DNA of 33,483 bases from Thermoplasmata archaeon (GTDB taxonomy: Archaea > Thermoplasmatota > Thermoplasmata > Lutacidiplasmatales > UBA184). Positions 8,193 through 15,886 of the stretch are shown in pieces. Where the stretch lies: positions 1 to 33,483 of the forward strand of contig JAKAPG010000001.1 in the NCBI GenBank assembly GCA_021823085.1, read 5' to 3'. Every line of letters begins with the position of its first letter. Within the stretch, counting starts at the first letter, position 1. Position numbers and translations under genes: made by a program. The notes beneath the pieces were generated by a model that searched no databases, was not told where the DNA came from, and saw only the letters and a list, made by a program, of their open reading frames with translations.

Positions 8193-9806
8193 CTAGTCCC
8201 CGCCACCTTTCGGCGCGGGTCCGGACTTCTTGGAGGCGATGACGTCGTCGATGCGCAGGATCATGCTCGCGACCTCGACCGCGCTCGAGAGCGCCTGGCG
8301 TTTCACGCGGGCCGGCTCGACCACGTGCATCTTCCACATGTCGGTGGTCTTCCCGTCGGCGAGGTTCACGCCGACGTTCTTGTTCGCCTTCGTGCCTTCG
8401 TGGGCGCTGCGAAGCTCGATGAGCGTGTCGATCGAATCATACCCGCCGTTCTCCGTGAGGGCCCACGGGACGACCTCGAGCGCCTGAGCGAACGCCTCGA
8501 CGGCGAGCTGCTCGCGGCCCCCGACCGTCGGAGCGAACTTGCGCAGGCGAACGGCCAGGTCGATCTCGGTCGCTCCGCCGCCGGCGCATACGACCCCGTC
8601 CTCGATGACGCTCGCGACGACCTTGAGCGCGTCCTGGAGCGAGCGCTCCACCTCCTGCGTCACATGCTCGGTCCCGCCGCGGATGAGGATCGAGACGGAG
8701 CGCGGGTTCTTGCAACCGGTGACGAACGTCATGCGGTCCTCGCCGACCTTTCGCTCCTCCACGAGAGCCGCGCTCCCGAGGTCGGCGCTCGTGAGCTCGG
8801 TGATGCCGGTCACGATCTTGCCACCGGTCGCGCGGGAGAGCTTCTGGAGATCGGACTCCTTGACCTGCTTGACCGCGTAGATCCCTTCCTTCGCGAGGTA
8901 GTGGAGAACGACGTCGTCGATCCCCTTCTGGCTGACCACGACGTTCGCCCCGGAGCCCTTGATCTGGCTCACCATCTTACGGAACGTCTTGTCTTCCTCG
9001 TCGAGGAAGCTCTGGATCTGGGACGGGTTCTTGATGTTGATCTTGCTCTCGATCTCGGTCTTCTTGATCTCGAGCGCCGAGTTGAGGAGAGCGATCTTCG
9101 CGTTCCCGACCGACGTGAGCATTCGGGGGTGGCCGCGCTCCTTGTCGAGCAGGATCCCATCGATGAGCTCGGTGTCGTCGATCGAGCCGCCGTGCCGCTT
9201 CTCGATCTTGATCTGATCGACGTCGGCGACGACCCGGTCCCCCCGGGTCTCGACGATCTTCTGGACCGCGCGGACGGCGATGTCGGCGAGGTGCTCCCGC
9301 GAGCCGAAGACCCCCTTCGACCCCATCGCGGTGCGCGCGCAGTCCGTCAGTATGCTCCCGTCGTTCGTCTTGACCGGGATGCCGATCTCCTTCTCGATGA
9401 GGCGCTGCGCCTCGGTGTTCGCGACGTCGAATCCCTTCGTGATCACGGTCGGATGGATGTTCTGCTCGAGCAGGTACTCCGAGCGCTTCAGGAGCTCGCC
9501 GGCGAGAACGACCGCCGTGGTCGTTCCGTCGCCGCACTGCTGGTCCTGGGTCTTCGCCACCTCGACCAGCATCTTCGCGGCCGGGTGCTCGACGTCGACC
9601 TCCTTGAGGATGGTGACGCCATCGTTGGTGATCGTGATGTCGCCCATCGAATCGACGAGCATCTTGTCCATCCCACGCGGACCCAGGGTGGTTCGGACGG
9701 CATCCGCGACGGCGCGTGCCGCGGCGATGTTGTTCTGGGTCGCGCTGCGGCCGCGGTCACGTTCGGTTCCTTCCTTCAAGACGAGAATGGGCGTTCCTTG
9801 GAGCAT
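8193..9806 (-). CDS. thermosome subunit (group II chaperonin)
   Basis: This 537-aa subunit of the archaeal group II chaperonin assembles into an ATP-driven double-ring folding chamber in the cytosol. N-terminal equatorial motifs include TTLGPRGMDKMLVD, ITNDGVTILKE and GDGTTTAVVLAGELL. The apical domain with the helical lid spans roughly residues 210-370. The C-terminal equatorial part includes VCAGGGATEIDLA and the family-typical GVNLADGKTTDMWK. The tail ends KGGGD, a short Gly tail rather than the longer GGM-rich tails of some homologues. The ATG at 9806 fits the conserved N-terminus and lies about 35 nt downstream of a clear TATA box. It is a single gene; any partner subunit must be elsewhere. 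Confidence 0.97.
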   Translation of the reverse strand: MLQGTPILVLKEGTERDRGRSATQNNIAAARAVADAVRTTLGPRGMDKMLVDSMGDITITNDGVTILKEVDVEHPAAKMLVEVAKTQDQQCGDGTTTAVVLAGELLKRSEYLLEQNIHPTVITKGFDVANTEAQRLIEKEIGIPVKTNDGSILTDCARTAMGSKGVFGSREHLADIAVRAVQKIVETRGDRVVADVDQIKIEKRHGGSIDDTELIDGILLDKERGHPRMLTSVGNAKIALLNSALEIKKTEIESKINIKNPSQIQSFLDEEDKTFRKMVSQIKGSGANVVVSQKGIDDVVLHYLAKEGIYAVKQVKESDLQKLSRATGGKIVTGITELTSADLGSAALVEERKVGEDRMTFVTGCKNPRSVSILIRGGTEHVTQEVERSLQDALKVVASVIEDGVVCAGGGATEIDLAVRLRKFAPTVGGREQLAVEAFAQALEVVPWALTENGGYDSIDTLIELRSAHEGTKANKNVGVNLADGKTTDMWKMHVVEPARVKRQALSSAVEVASMILRIDDVIASKKSGPAPKGGGD

Positions 9807-9813
9807 GGTTGCA

Positions 9814-9833
9814 CCAAGGATTGGCAAAATGCC
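9814..9833. promoter_or_regulatory. two short palindromes between thermosome TATA box and start codon
   Basis: CCAA-GGA-TTGG (9814-9824) and GGCA-AAA-TGCC (9823-9833) are perfect inverted repeats sharing the central GG. They fill the region between the TATA box and the predicted transcription start, where archaeal repressors such as heat-shock regulators often bind. The operator role is inference from position. Confidence 0.4.
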
Positions 9834-9837
9834 CTTG

Positions 9838-9845
9838 TATATAAA
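9838..9845 (-). promoter_or_regulatory. TATA box of the thermosome gene
   Basis: The minus-strand octamer TTTATATA is the strongest TATA box in the window. It is centred about 35 nt upstream of the start codon, which predicts a leader of about 10 nt. Purines precede it (GGGGTGAA), a plausible BRE. Confidence 0.85.
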
Positions 9846-10019
9846 TTCACCCCATCGCCGGGATCGTCCCAAGGATGGCTCTCGCCCCCGGAGGTCGCAG
9901 AGCATGTCCTCGAAGCTGTGACAGGGGTAGCTCGTTCCCGCCCCGGTCGGTCAGAGTTCCTGCAGGGGACCGCTCCGCTTCCGGAACCCGCGGGCATGGC
10001 TCGGACGCGACCGGTACGC

Positions 10020-10027
10020 GGTTAAGA
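10020..10027 (+). promoter_or_regulatory. probable TATA-like box for the toroid-fold protein gene
   Basis: GGTTAAGA is centred about 31 nt upstream of the ATG at 10055, in G+C-rich DNA. Related GGTTTA or GGTTAT boxes precede xerA, the aldehyde dehydrogenase and the transporter gene. Confidence 0.4.
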
Positions 10028-10054
10028 GGAGAGACGGATAGAACCCCGTTCGGA

Positions 10055-11056
10055 ATGAGGGAACGGCCTTCCTCGAGGAACGTGCGGGGCGGAAGGACCG
10101 TCATCCGCTGGCTCCTCGAGGACAGTCAGCCCGCCGTTCGGTACCGTGCACTGGTCGATCTGCTGGGTCGGAGGGAAAGCGACCCCGAGGTCCGGGAAGC
10201 CCGGTCGAAGATCGGCCGCATTGGCTGGGCCGCGGACCAACTGCGCCGGCAAGGGAGGAAGGGGTTCTGGGAGCGTCATGCGCCTCGGAACATCACGGAG
10301 TGGGTGAACTTCCTCTACTATCCGAAGTACGGCTCTACGAACTGGAGGGCCCTCGTCCTCGCCGATCTCGGACTCGACGCGACCGACCCGCGGATCCGGA
10401 AGATCGCGGACCTCGTGTTCGAGTACAAGCTCCGCCTGAGCTCTCCGTTCAATTTCTACTACGAAGAGGCGTGCGTCGTGGGGAACACCGCCCGAATGTT
10501 GGCACGGTTTGGCTATGCCGACGATGTCCGGGTCCGCAAGCTGTACGACTGGCTGATCGAGGACCAACGCGCGGACGGCGGCTGGAACTGTTCCCACGGC
10601 ACGCCCGGGACGCTCGACGTCTGGGAGCCGCTCGCTGCCTTTGCCGCGCTTCCGAGGTCAAAGCGCTCGTCCAGGATGGAGGTCGCAATCTCGAAAGGCG
10701 CAGAGTTCTATCTCCGGCGTCGGCTCTTCCGGGAGGGCCCGCGATACGCCCCCTGGTTCCGGCTGCACTATCCGAACCACTACTACTACGACATTCTGGT
10801 CGGGCTCGTCGTGCTCACGGAGCTCGGCTTCTCCCAAGATCGGCGACTCCGACCCGCGCTGAAGATCCTGATGGACAAGCGGCAACCGGACGGAAGATGG
10901 CGGATGGACCGGCTGCATCCGGACGTTTGCGGACCGCGGGCCTCCCAATACCGAAGGGGCGTCACCCCGCTTCGGATCGAGGAGCCCGGGCAGCCGAGCA
11001 AGTGGATCACGTACCAGGCGCTTCGAGTGCTGAAGAGGGTCGAGGACGCGGCTTAG
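10055..11056 (+). CDS. alpha-alpha toroid (prenyltransferase/squalene-cyclase-like repeat) protein
   Basis: This 333-aa protein has helical repeats of the terpenoid-cyclase/protein-prenyltransferase toroid type. QW-like motifs are visible as DQRADGGWNCSHG and DKRQPDGRWRMD. Other family-like stretches are ITEWVNFLYYPKYG, SSPFNFYYEEACVVGNTARML and LHYPNHYYYDILVGLVVLTELG, with many Trp and Tyr residues. I see neither the DXDD motif of squalene-hopene cyclases nor an export signal, so cyclase activity is not supported. Proteins of this architecture are commonly annotated only as prenyltransferase-like. The ATG start lies 31 nt downstream of a TATA-like box, which supports it over the longer open frame. 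It is divergent from the thermosome gene and convergent with poxB. Function unknown. Confidence 0.75.
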   Translation: MRERPSSRNVRGGRTVIRWLLEDSQPAVRYRALVDLLGRRESDPEVREARSKIGRIGWAADQLRRQGRKGFWERHAPRNITEWVNFLYYPKYGSTNWRALVLADLGLDATDPRIRKIADLVFEYKLRLSSPFNFYYEEACVVGNTARMLARFGYADDVRVRKLYDWLIEDQRADGGWNCSHGTPGTLDVWEPLAAFAALPRSKRSSRMEVAISKGAEFYLRRRLFREGPRYAPWFRLHYPNHYYYDILVGLVVLTELGFSQDRRLRPALKILMDKRQPDGRWRMDRLHPDVCGPRASQYRRGVTPLRIEEPGQPSKWITYQALRVLKRVEDAA

Positions 11057-11148
11057 CGTCGCCGAAGCCTGACCGCGATCGTCGCGACACCGGGGTGCGA
11101 TGGTTCGTGGGGGCGCGGCCGGCGCACCTCCTTGCGATACGCGAGCCG

Positions 11149-12879
11149 TCAGCGGAACAGCGAGCCCTTGGTGAGGTCGACGACCTCTCCTTCGTGCCCG
11201 CCGAGGACGGCCTTCGCGAGGAAGAGGCTGAACCCGGAGAACTGAGCCCAACTGAGCTTGGGAGGCATTGCCACCTCGAGTCGCTGAACCACGACGTCCA
11301 CGAGCGCGGGACCGGGGGTCTCGAACGCCCGGGTCAGCGCGGGGCGCACGTCCTCGGGACGTTCGGCGCGGATCCCAAGAATCCCGGCCGCCTGCGCGAG
11401 CTGAGCGAAGTTCGTCGGGACGAGATCGACCGCCGTCGGCACGAGCCCCTCGGTGACCATTTCGAGCGCAACGAACCCGAGAACGCCGTTGTTGAAGACG
11501 ACGACCTTGACCGGGAGGGAGTTCTGCCGGAGCGTGAGCAATTCGCCGAGGAGCATCGACAATCCTCCGTCCCCCGACAGCGAGATGACCTGGCGGCCCG
11601 AGTGGGAGGCCTGGGCCCCGATGGCATGCGGGAGCGCGTTCGCCATCGAACCGTGGTTGAACGAGCCCACGATGCGTCGCTGGCCGTTGAAACGGAGGTA
11701 GCGGGCGGCCCAGATGGTCGGTGTTCCGACGTCGCACGAGAAGATCGCGTCGGGCGCCGCGAGTTCGTCGATGATGCGAGCGACGAGCTGGGGGTGGACG
11801 GTCGCCTTTCCCGGGATTTCCTGGGCGAGTCCGTCGAGCTCTGCCCGCGTCTTGCGGAAGCGTTCGAGGGAGGTCGCGAGGTGGACGCGGTCCGACCGCG
11901 GAGCGATCCGGGGCGTCAGCGCGGCCAGCGTCGCCCGGACGTCGGCGACGACGCCGATCTCAACGTGCGTGCGACGGCCGATCGCTTCGGCCCGTCCGTC
12001 GACCTGCACGACGACAGCGCGCTCGGGGTAGAACTGTCGGTAGGGAAAATCGGTCCCGAGCAGGATGAGCAGGTCCGCCTCCTGCATCGCGCGGTAGCCC
12101 GAGGCGAACCCGAGCAGGCCGGTCATGCCGACGTCGAACGGATTCTCCGGCTCGACGTACTCCTTGCCTCTCATGGTGTGGACGATCGGGGCGTTCAGAG
12201 CCCTCGCGAAGGCGATCAGCTCGGCGTGCGCACCGGCGCAGCCCGCCCCGGCGAGGATCGTGATTTTCTCCGCCGAGCCGATCGCGGCGAGCGCGCGCTC
12301 GACGTCCGCGTCGGAGGGGGCGGGCGGCGTTTCGGGAACGGCCGGCGCGGACCCGGTCCCGCTCGAGCCGATCTCCTGCCAAGCGATATCGCCGGGCAGG
12401 ACGATCGCGGCCGTATCCCTCTCCCCAATGGCGGTGCGGATCGCGCGATCGAGGACCCGCGCGAACTGGTCGACGGCGCCGACCGTCTCCACGTAGGCCG
12501 TGCACTCCCGGAGGAGGCGCTCGGGATGCGTCTCCTGGAAGTAATCCGAGCCGAGCTCGGCGGTGGGTATCTGGGAGGCGATCGCGAGGACGGGGACCCG
12601 GCTGCGATGTGCGTCGTAGAGCCCATTGATGAGGTGCAGGTTCCCCGGACCGCAGCTGCCCGCGCAGACGGTCATCCGTCCGGTGAGATGGGCCTCCGCC
12701 GCCGCCGCAAACGCCGCCGCCTCTTCGTGGCGGGTATGGACCCAGCCGAGGTCCTTCGGGGAGCGCCGGAGGGCGTCCGAGAGCGCGTTGAGCGAGTCTC
12801 CGGTGATCCCGTAGATCCGCCGGACGCCATTACCCGCGAGCGTCTCGATCAGCGCTTCTGCGACCGTAGGGGGCGCCAT
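11149..12879 (-). CDS. poxB: pyruvate dehydrogenase (quinone) / pyruvate oxidase
   Basis: This 576-aa ThDP- and FAD-dependent enzyme very closely resembles E. coli PoxB, which decarboxylates pyruvate to acetate and CO2 and passes electrons to membrane quinone. Shared segments include GITGDSLNALSDAL, TRHEEAAAFAA (the ThDP-activating Glu), CAGSCGPGNLHLINGLYDAH, FNHGSMANALPHAIGAQA and the ThDP-binding GDGGLSMLLG...NN. The FAD domain occupies the middle third. The C-terminal region (FSGFSLFLAKAVLGG...) corresponds to the lipid-activated membrane-binding peptide of E. coli PoxB and is present. An A/T-rich box (CCTTGAAT, 12902-12909) is centred about 27 nt upstream of the ATG. The close match to a proteobacterial enzyme suggests horizontal transfer; neighbours give no pathway context. 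Confidence 0.93.
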   Translation of the reverse strand: MAPPTVAEALIETLAGNGVRRIYGITGDSLNALSDALRRSPKDLGWVHTRHEEAAAFAAAAEAHLTGRMTVCAGSCGPGNLHLINGLYDAHRSRVPVLAIASQIPTAELGSDYFQETHPERLLRECTAYVETVGAVDQFARVLDRAIRTAIGERDTAAIVLPGDIAWQEIGSSGTGSAPAVPETPPAPSDADVERALAAIGSAEKITILAGAGCAGAHAELIAFARALNAPIVHTMRGKEYVEPENPFDVGMTGLLGFASGYRAMQEADLLILLGTDFPYRQFYPERAVVVQVDGRAEAIGRRTHVEIGVVADVRATLAALTPRIAPRSDRVHLATSLERFRKTRAELDGLAQEIPGKATVHPQLVARIIDELAAPDAIFSCDVGTPTIWAARYLRFNGQRRIVGSFNHGSMANALPHAIGAQASHSGRQVISLSGDGGLSMLLGELLTLRQNSLPVKVVVFNNGVLGFVALEMVTEGLVPTAVDLVPTNFAQLAQAAGILGIRAERPEDVRPALTRAFETPGPALVDVVVQRLEVAMPPKLSWAQFSGFSLFLAKAVLGGHEGEVVDLTKGSLFR

Positions 12880-12935
12880 GGATCGGTGAACCGCCGGGCG
12901 GATTCAAGGTTCCGCTCGGAAACTCGTGCCGGGGG

Positions 12936-12972
12936 TCGCTTCGCCAAGTCCCAGCGAAGGGACTCGAAGCGA
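12936..12972. repeat. long imperfect stem-loop between divergent poxB and membrane-protein genes
   Basis: The arms TCGCTTCG (12936-12943) and CGAAGCGA (12965-12972) pair perfectly. Inside them GTCCC (12948-12952) pairs with GGGAC (12959-12963), with a hexanucleotide loop and a small internal loop. It lies 57 nt upstream of poxB and 75 nt upstream of the membrane-protein gene. It could be an operator or a structured RNA; a terminator is unlikely because both neighbours point away from it. Confidence 0.7.
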
Positions 12973-13046
12973 AACCACGTAAGGGGCGCCGCGCGGTCGT
13001 CCACCCAACAGCGCCCGAAGAGGGCCGACCACGAGGACCGTGGCCG

Positions 13047-13618
13047 ATGACCATCTCTTCCAGCGTACTCCTCCCGACGATCCTCATCCCCATCGTCTTC
13101 GGGATCGTCTACGCCCGCCGGATCGCGACAAGCTACTACGGTGCGCCCCTCCGCGTCACGCGTCTTGTGATTTGGGCGGCCCTCGTCGTCGGGATCTTCT
13201 TGCTGATCGTCGTGCCCGGGTACGTGGCCCTCCCCGAGTGGTCGCTGCCGTCGGACGCGGTCGTGCTCTGCGTGGCGGCCGTCGTCACGATCGGTCCGGT
13301 CGAGCGACGCGTGACGATCGAAAGGGTGGCGCCGGATCGTTGGACGTACCGGCTCCCGATCGTGGTGCCGCTCGTCTACCTGGTGCTCTTCGTTACCCGC
13401 GCCCTTCTCGGCGCCCTCGTTCTCGACGTGAGCCCGTTCGCGGTTTCCCCGGTGCCGGCGGTTCTCTCCCCGCCCCCCTGGCCCTCGTGAGGGGCATCGA
13501 CCTCCTGTGGGCCCTCAGCGCCGGGCTGGTGGTCGCTCGGGCCGTGGCGGTCTACCGGAGCTACCGTCGCCACCGGGCCACCACCCCCGCTCCCCTCCCG
13601 TCGAACGTATCTCCCTGA
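13047..13618 (+). CDS. polytopic membrane protein, apparently frameshifted at a C6 tract
   Basis: The uninterrupted frame from ATG 13047 gives 147 aa and stops at 13490. Hydrophobic segments lie at about 5-23 (VLLPTILIPIVFGIVYA), 40-62, 73-88 and 103-126. After the stop, another frame encodes a fifth membrane-like helix with a positive tail (GIDLLWALSAGLVVARAVAVY, then RSYRRHR), ending at 13618. One extra C in the run CCCCCC (13473-13478) would join both parts into about 190 aa without the stop. The layout (several helices, the last followed by a basic tail) recalls CcdC/DUF1453-like membrane proteins, but I am not certain of the family. A GAGGA element about 9 nt upstream supports the start. 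This is either an assembly error, a true mutation, or frameshifting. Confidence 0.6.
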
Positions 13619-13666
13619 CCGGAGACGGACGGCGGGTCGCGCGGTTCGTTCGGTTCATTCAGCCGA

Positions 13667-13692
13667 CGGTTTAAGAACGACCCGGGGGTCGT
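13667..13692 (+). promoter_or_regulatory. probable promoter with adjoining palindrome upstream of the transporter gene
   Basis: A GGTTTAAGA element (13668-13676) is followed at once by the inverted repeat ACGACCC-GG-GGGTCGT (13677-13692). The arms are a perfect 7 bp and fall where the transcription start region is expected. A regulator binding here could block initiation. The predicted leader to the ATG at 13771 is about 70 nt, longer than elsewhere in the window. Confidence 0.45.
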
Positions 13693-13770
13693 GCGATCGC
13701 GCGCCGGGCCGGCCCGCGGGGTGTGCTCTGTCGTCCTGGGGGCCTTCCGAGGGATCATCGGTACCGGTCG

Positions 13771-14996
13771 ATGTCGAACACGCCCGCGGCGGATGGGGGG
13801 AGCTGGTCCGCAATCGTCGGTTCCTCCTCTACCAGACCACGGCCTCGCTCTCCGGAGCGGGGTACGCGGTCTACTCCGTCAGCGTGCTGTTCCTCGCCTA
13901 TTCGCGGACCGGGAACCTGTTCGTAGCGGGCCTCGTGCTCTTCATCGAGTACGGCGTCTACACGCTCACCTTCTTGGTCGCACCGATCGTCGACCGCGTC
14001 AAGGACAAGCGCACGATCCTGCTGATCTGCTATCCGCTCCAGGCGATCACCGCCGCGATCCTCGCGGAACAGCTCACGGCGGGAACGCTCTCTACGGCAG
14101 TACTGCTCGCAGCGGTACTGGCCCTCGCAACCCTCTGGGACTTCGTCTGGGTCGTCCAGATGGTCGTGCCACGGCTGGTCGTGCCGCCCCGGCTCCTGTT
14201 CGCCGCGGACGGACTCTCGGGAGCCATTGGGACGGGATACCAGGTGGCCGGCTACGCGGGCGGCGGCGCGCTCGTCTACCTCGTGGGGCCGGAGGGAGGC
14301 GTGAGCGCGTACGCGATATTGCTCATCGCCGCGCTCGCCGCCGCGATCCCGCTCGTCCTTACCGGGGCCCAGGCACCGAAGGAACGGTTCCGTGAGGCAT
14401 TCGCGCGCGGCTGGGAGGCATTCCGGGGCGCGGCCGGCAGGGTCCTACGCCAGTGGGCGTCGATCGAGGTCGTCTACGGGTTCTTCTCGGCGTTCGTACC
14501 GCTCCTGATCACGGCGATCGCCTACGAGGAGTTCACCGACCCGTCGGCCGTGTATGGGGTCCTGGTCACGGCCGAAGTGCTCGGGGGCGCGGTCGCCGGG
14601 GTCGTCGCCGGCCACTACAACCCTCGTCGGTACGTCGGAGCGCTCCTCGTCGCGAGCCCACTGGTCGCCGGCGGCGCGATCCTCTCCCTGCTCGCCGTCC
14701 CGGGAGAGCTCGCGGGGCTCGGCGCGCTGCTCGCCCTCGCCGGGGCGGCGATCGGGGTCCGGTACACGGCCAAATACTCCTGGGTCCGAGGAATCTTTGC
14801 CCCGGAGCGGCTGGGCCGTGCCATCTCGAACATCTACTTCTTCACGGGCGCCGCATCCTCCATCGCGGCGGTCAGCCTGGGTGCGCTATCCACCGCGATC
14901 GGGGTTCCCGCGGTGATCGCGCTCTCGGGCGTCGGGCTCGCGATCGCCGGCCTGCTCGCGCTGTCCCTGCCGCTGGTGCGCAGTCTGAAGTACTAG
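13771..14996 (+). CDS. MFS-type transporter, apparently frameshifted at a G6 tract near the start
   Basis: This major facilitator-like integral membrane transporter has about 12 hydrophobic segments spread over some 400 residues. The loop APIVDRVKDKRTILL after the second helix matches the MFS A-motif region (D-R-K/R pattern). Substrate is unknown. The frame holding most of the protein has no ATG or GTG before 13884, which would cut into the first helix. A good N-terminus (ATG 13771, MSNTPAADGG) lies in the neighbouring frame. Adding one G to the run GGGGGG (13795-13800) joins MSNTPAADGG directly to ELVRNRRFLLYQTTASLSGAG, a normal first helix, giving about 408 aa. As written the gene is broken or starts at GTG 13884. 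Its stop shares the tetranucleotide CTAG with the convergent ksgA stop. Confidence 0.75.
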
Positions 14997-15886
14997 GTCC
15001 TTCGAGACCGGACCGGCTCGGCAACCCGGGCGAGCGCGAAATACGCGTCCGGGGCGAGGTCCTCCGGGCGGAGGGTGGACCAGGTGGGGGGCCAGCCCGC
15101 CTCGGTGGCCCAGCGCTCGGCCTCGCGCGCGGAGCGAGCGAGCCGAGGGAGGAGGTTCCCGAGCTGTTTCCGTCGGGAAGAGAAGAGGCCCCGGACCAGC
15201 CCTTCGAAGCGGGGGACGGACGGCACCGGAAGCTCTCCGGTCCGGGCCCGAAACACCAGGATCCGACCCTCGACCTCGGGAACCGGCCGGAACGAACCGG
15301 ACGGCACAATCCGGAAGAGTTCGGTCGATCCGTAGAGCGCCGCGAGGATCGTAAGGCGTCCGTACCGCTTGGAACCCGGCGCGGCCGCAACCCGCTCGGC
15401 GACCTCTCGCTGGACCATCGCGACGATCCGGGGGACCCGCCGGATCCAGAGCCCGAGCAGCATCGCGGTCGCGCTCGAGAAGGGAAGGTTGCCCACGACG
15501 GTCGATCCCTCCGGGAATCGGTGCTCGAGCGCGTCCGCCTCCACGACCCGCACCCGATCTCCGAACGTCGCCCGGAGGTGGCGGACGAGGCGAGGATCGC
15601 GCTCGATGACCGTCAGGTCCGGGGCGCCGCGACGCAGGAGCGCCTCGGTCAGCACGCCGAGACCGCCTCCGATCTCCACGACCGGCCCTCGCGCGCCGTC
15701 GACCGCGAGCGCCGCCTCGGCGTCGGCGACGAACGGGTCGGCGAGGAAGGATTGGCCCCAGCGGCGCGACGGCCGGAACTCGAGGCGCTCGAACGCCTCC
15801 TCGATCGCGCGAGGGTCGCTGGGGGCCAGGGACGCCGGGACGGCCGAGAACCTACGCCGCGACGAAGAGCCGATACTTGTCGTCAA
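14993..15886 (-). CDS. ksgA: 16S rRNA dimethyladenosine transferase
   Basis: This 297-aa SAM-dependent methyltransferase dimethylates two adjacent adenosines near the 3' end of 16S rRNA, a late step of small-subunit assembly. Landmarks are RRWGQSFLADPFVADAE, the SAM-binding VVEIGGGLGVLTEALL, ERDPRLV, the acidic VVEADALEH and motif IV as NLPFSSATAML, with Phe where many members have Tyr. The C-terminal helical domain contains RFEGLVRGLFSSRRKQLGNLL. No ATG or GTG fits the N-terminus; the best start is a TTG at 15886, overlapping the DUF655 gene by 35 nt with G-rich sequence just upstream. It is the last gene of the pus10-rpl21e-rpoF-DUF655-ksgA operon, a grouping known from other archaea. The exact start is uncertain. 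Confidence 0.93.
   Translation of the reverse strand: MTTSIGSSSRRRFSAVPASLAPSDPRAIEEAFERLEFRPSRRWGQSFLADPFVADAEAALAVDGARGPVVEIGGGLGVLTEALLRRGAPDLTVIERDPRLVRHLRATFGDRVRVVEADALEHRFPEGSTVVGNLPFSSATAMLLGLWIRRVPRIVAMVQREVAERVAAAPGSKRYGRLTILAALYGSTELFRIVPSGSFRPVPEVEGRILVFRARTGELPVPSVPRFEGLVRGLFSSRRKQLGNLLPRLARSAREAERWATEAGWPPTWSTLRPEDLAPDAYFALARVAEPVRSRRT

Noticed and set aside
9807..9905. 33-residue N-terminal extension of the thermosome subunit
   Set aside because: It would read through the TATA box, and group II chaperonins start close to the motif found at 9806.
13884..14996. GTG at 13884 as the true start of the transporter
   Set aside because: It would delete most of the first transmembrane helix, whereas upstream codons in the same frame encode a normal MFS N-terminus after a single-base correction.
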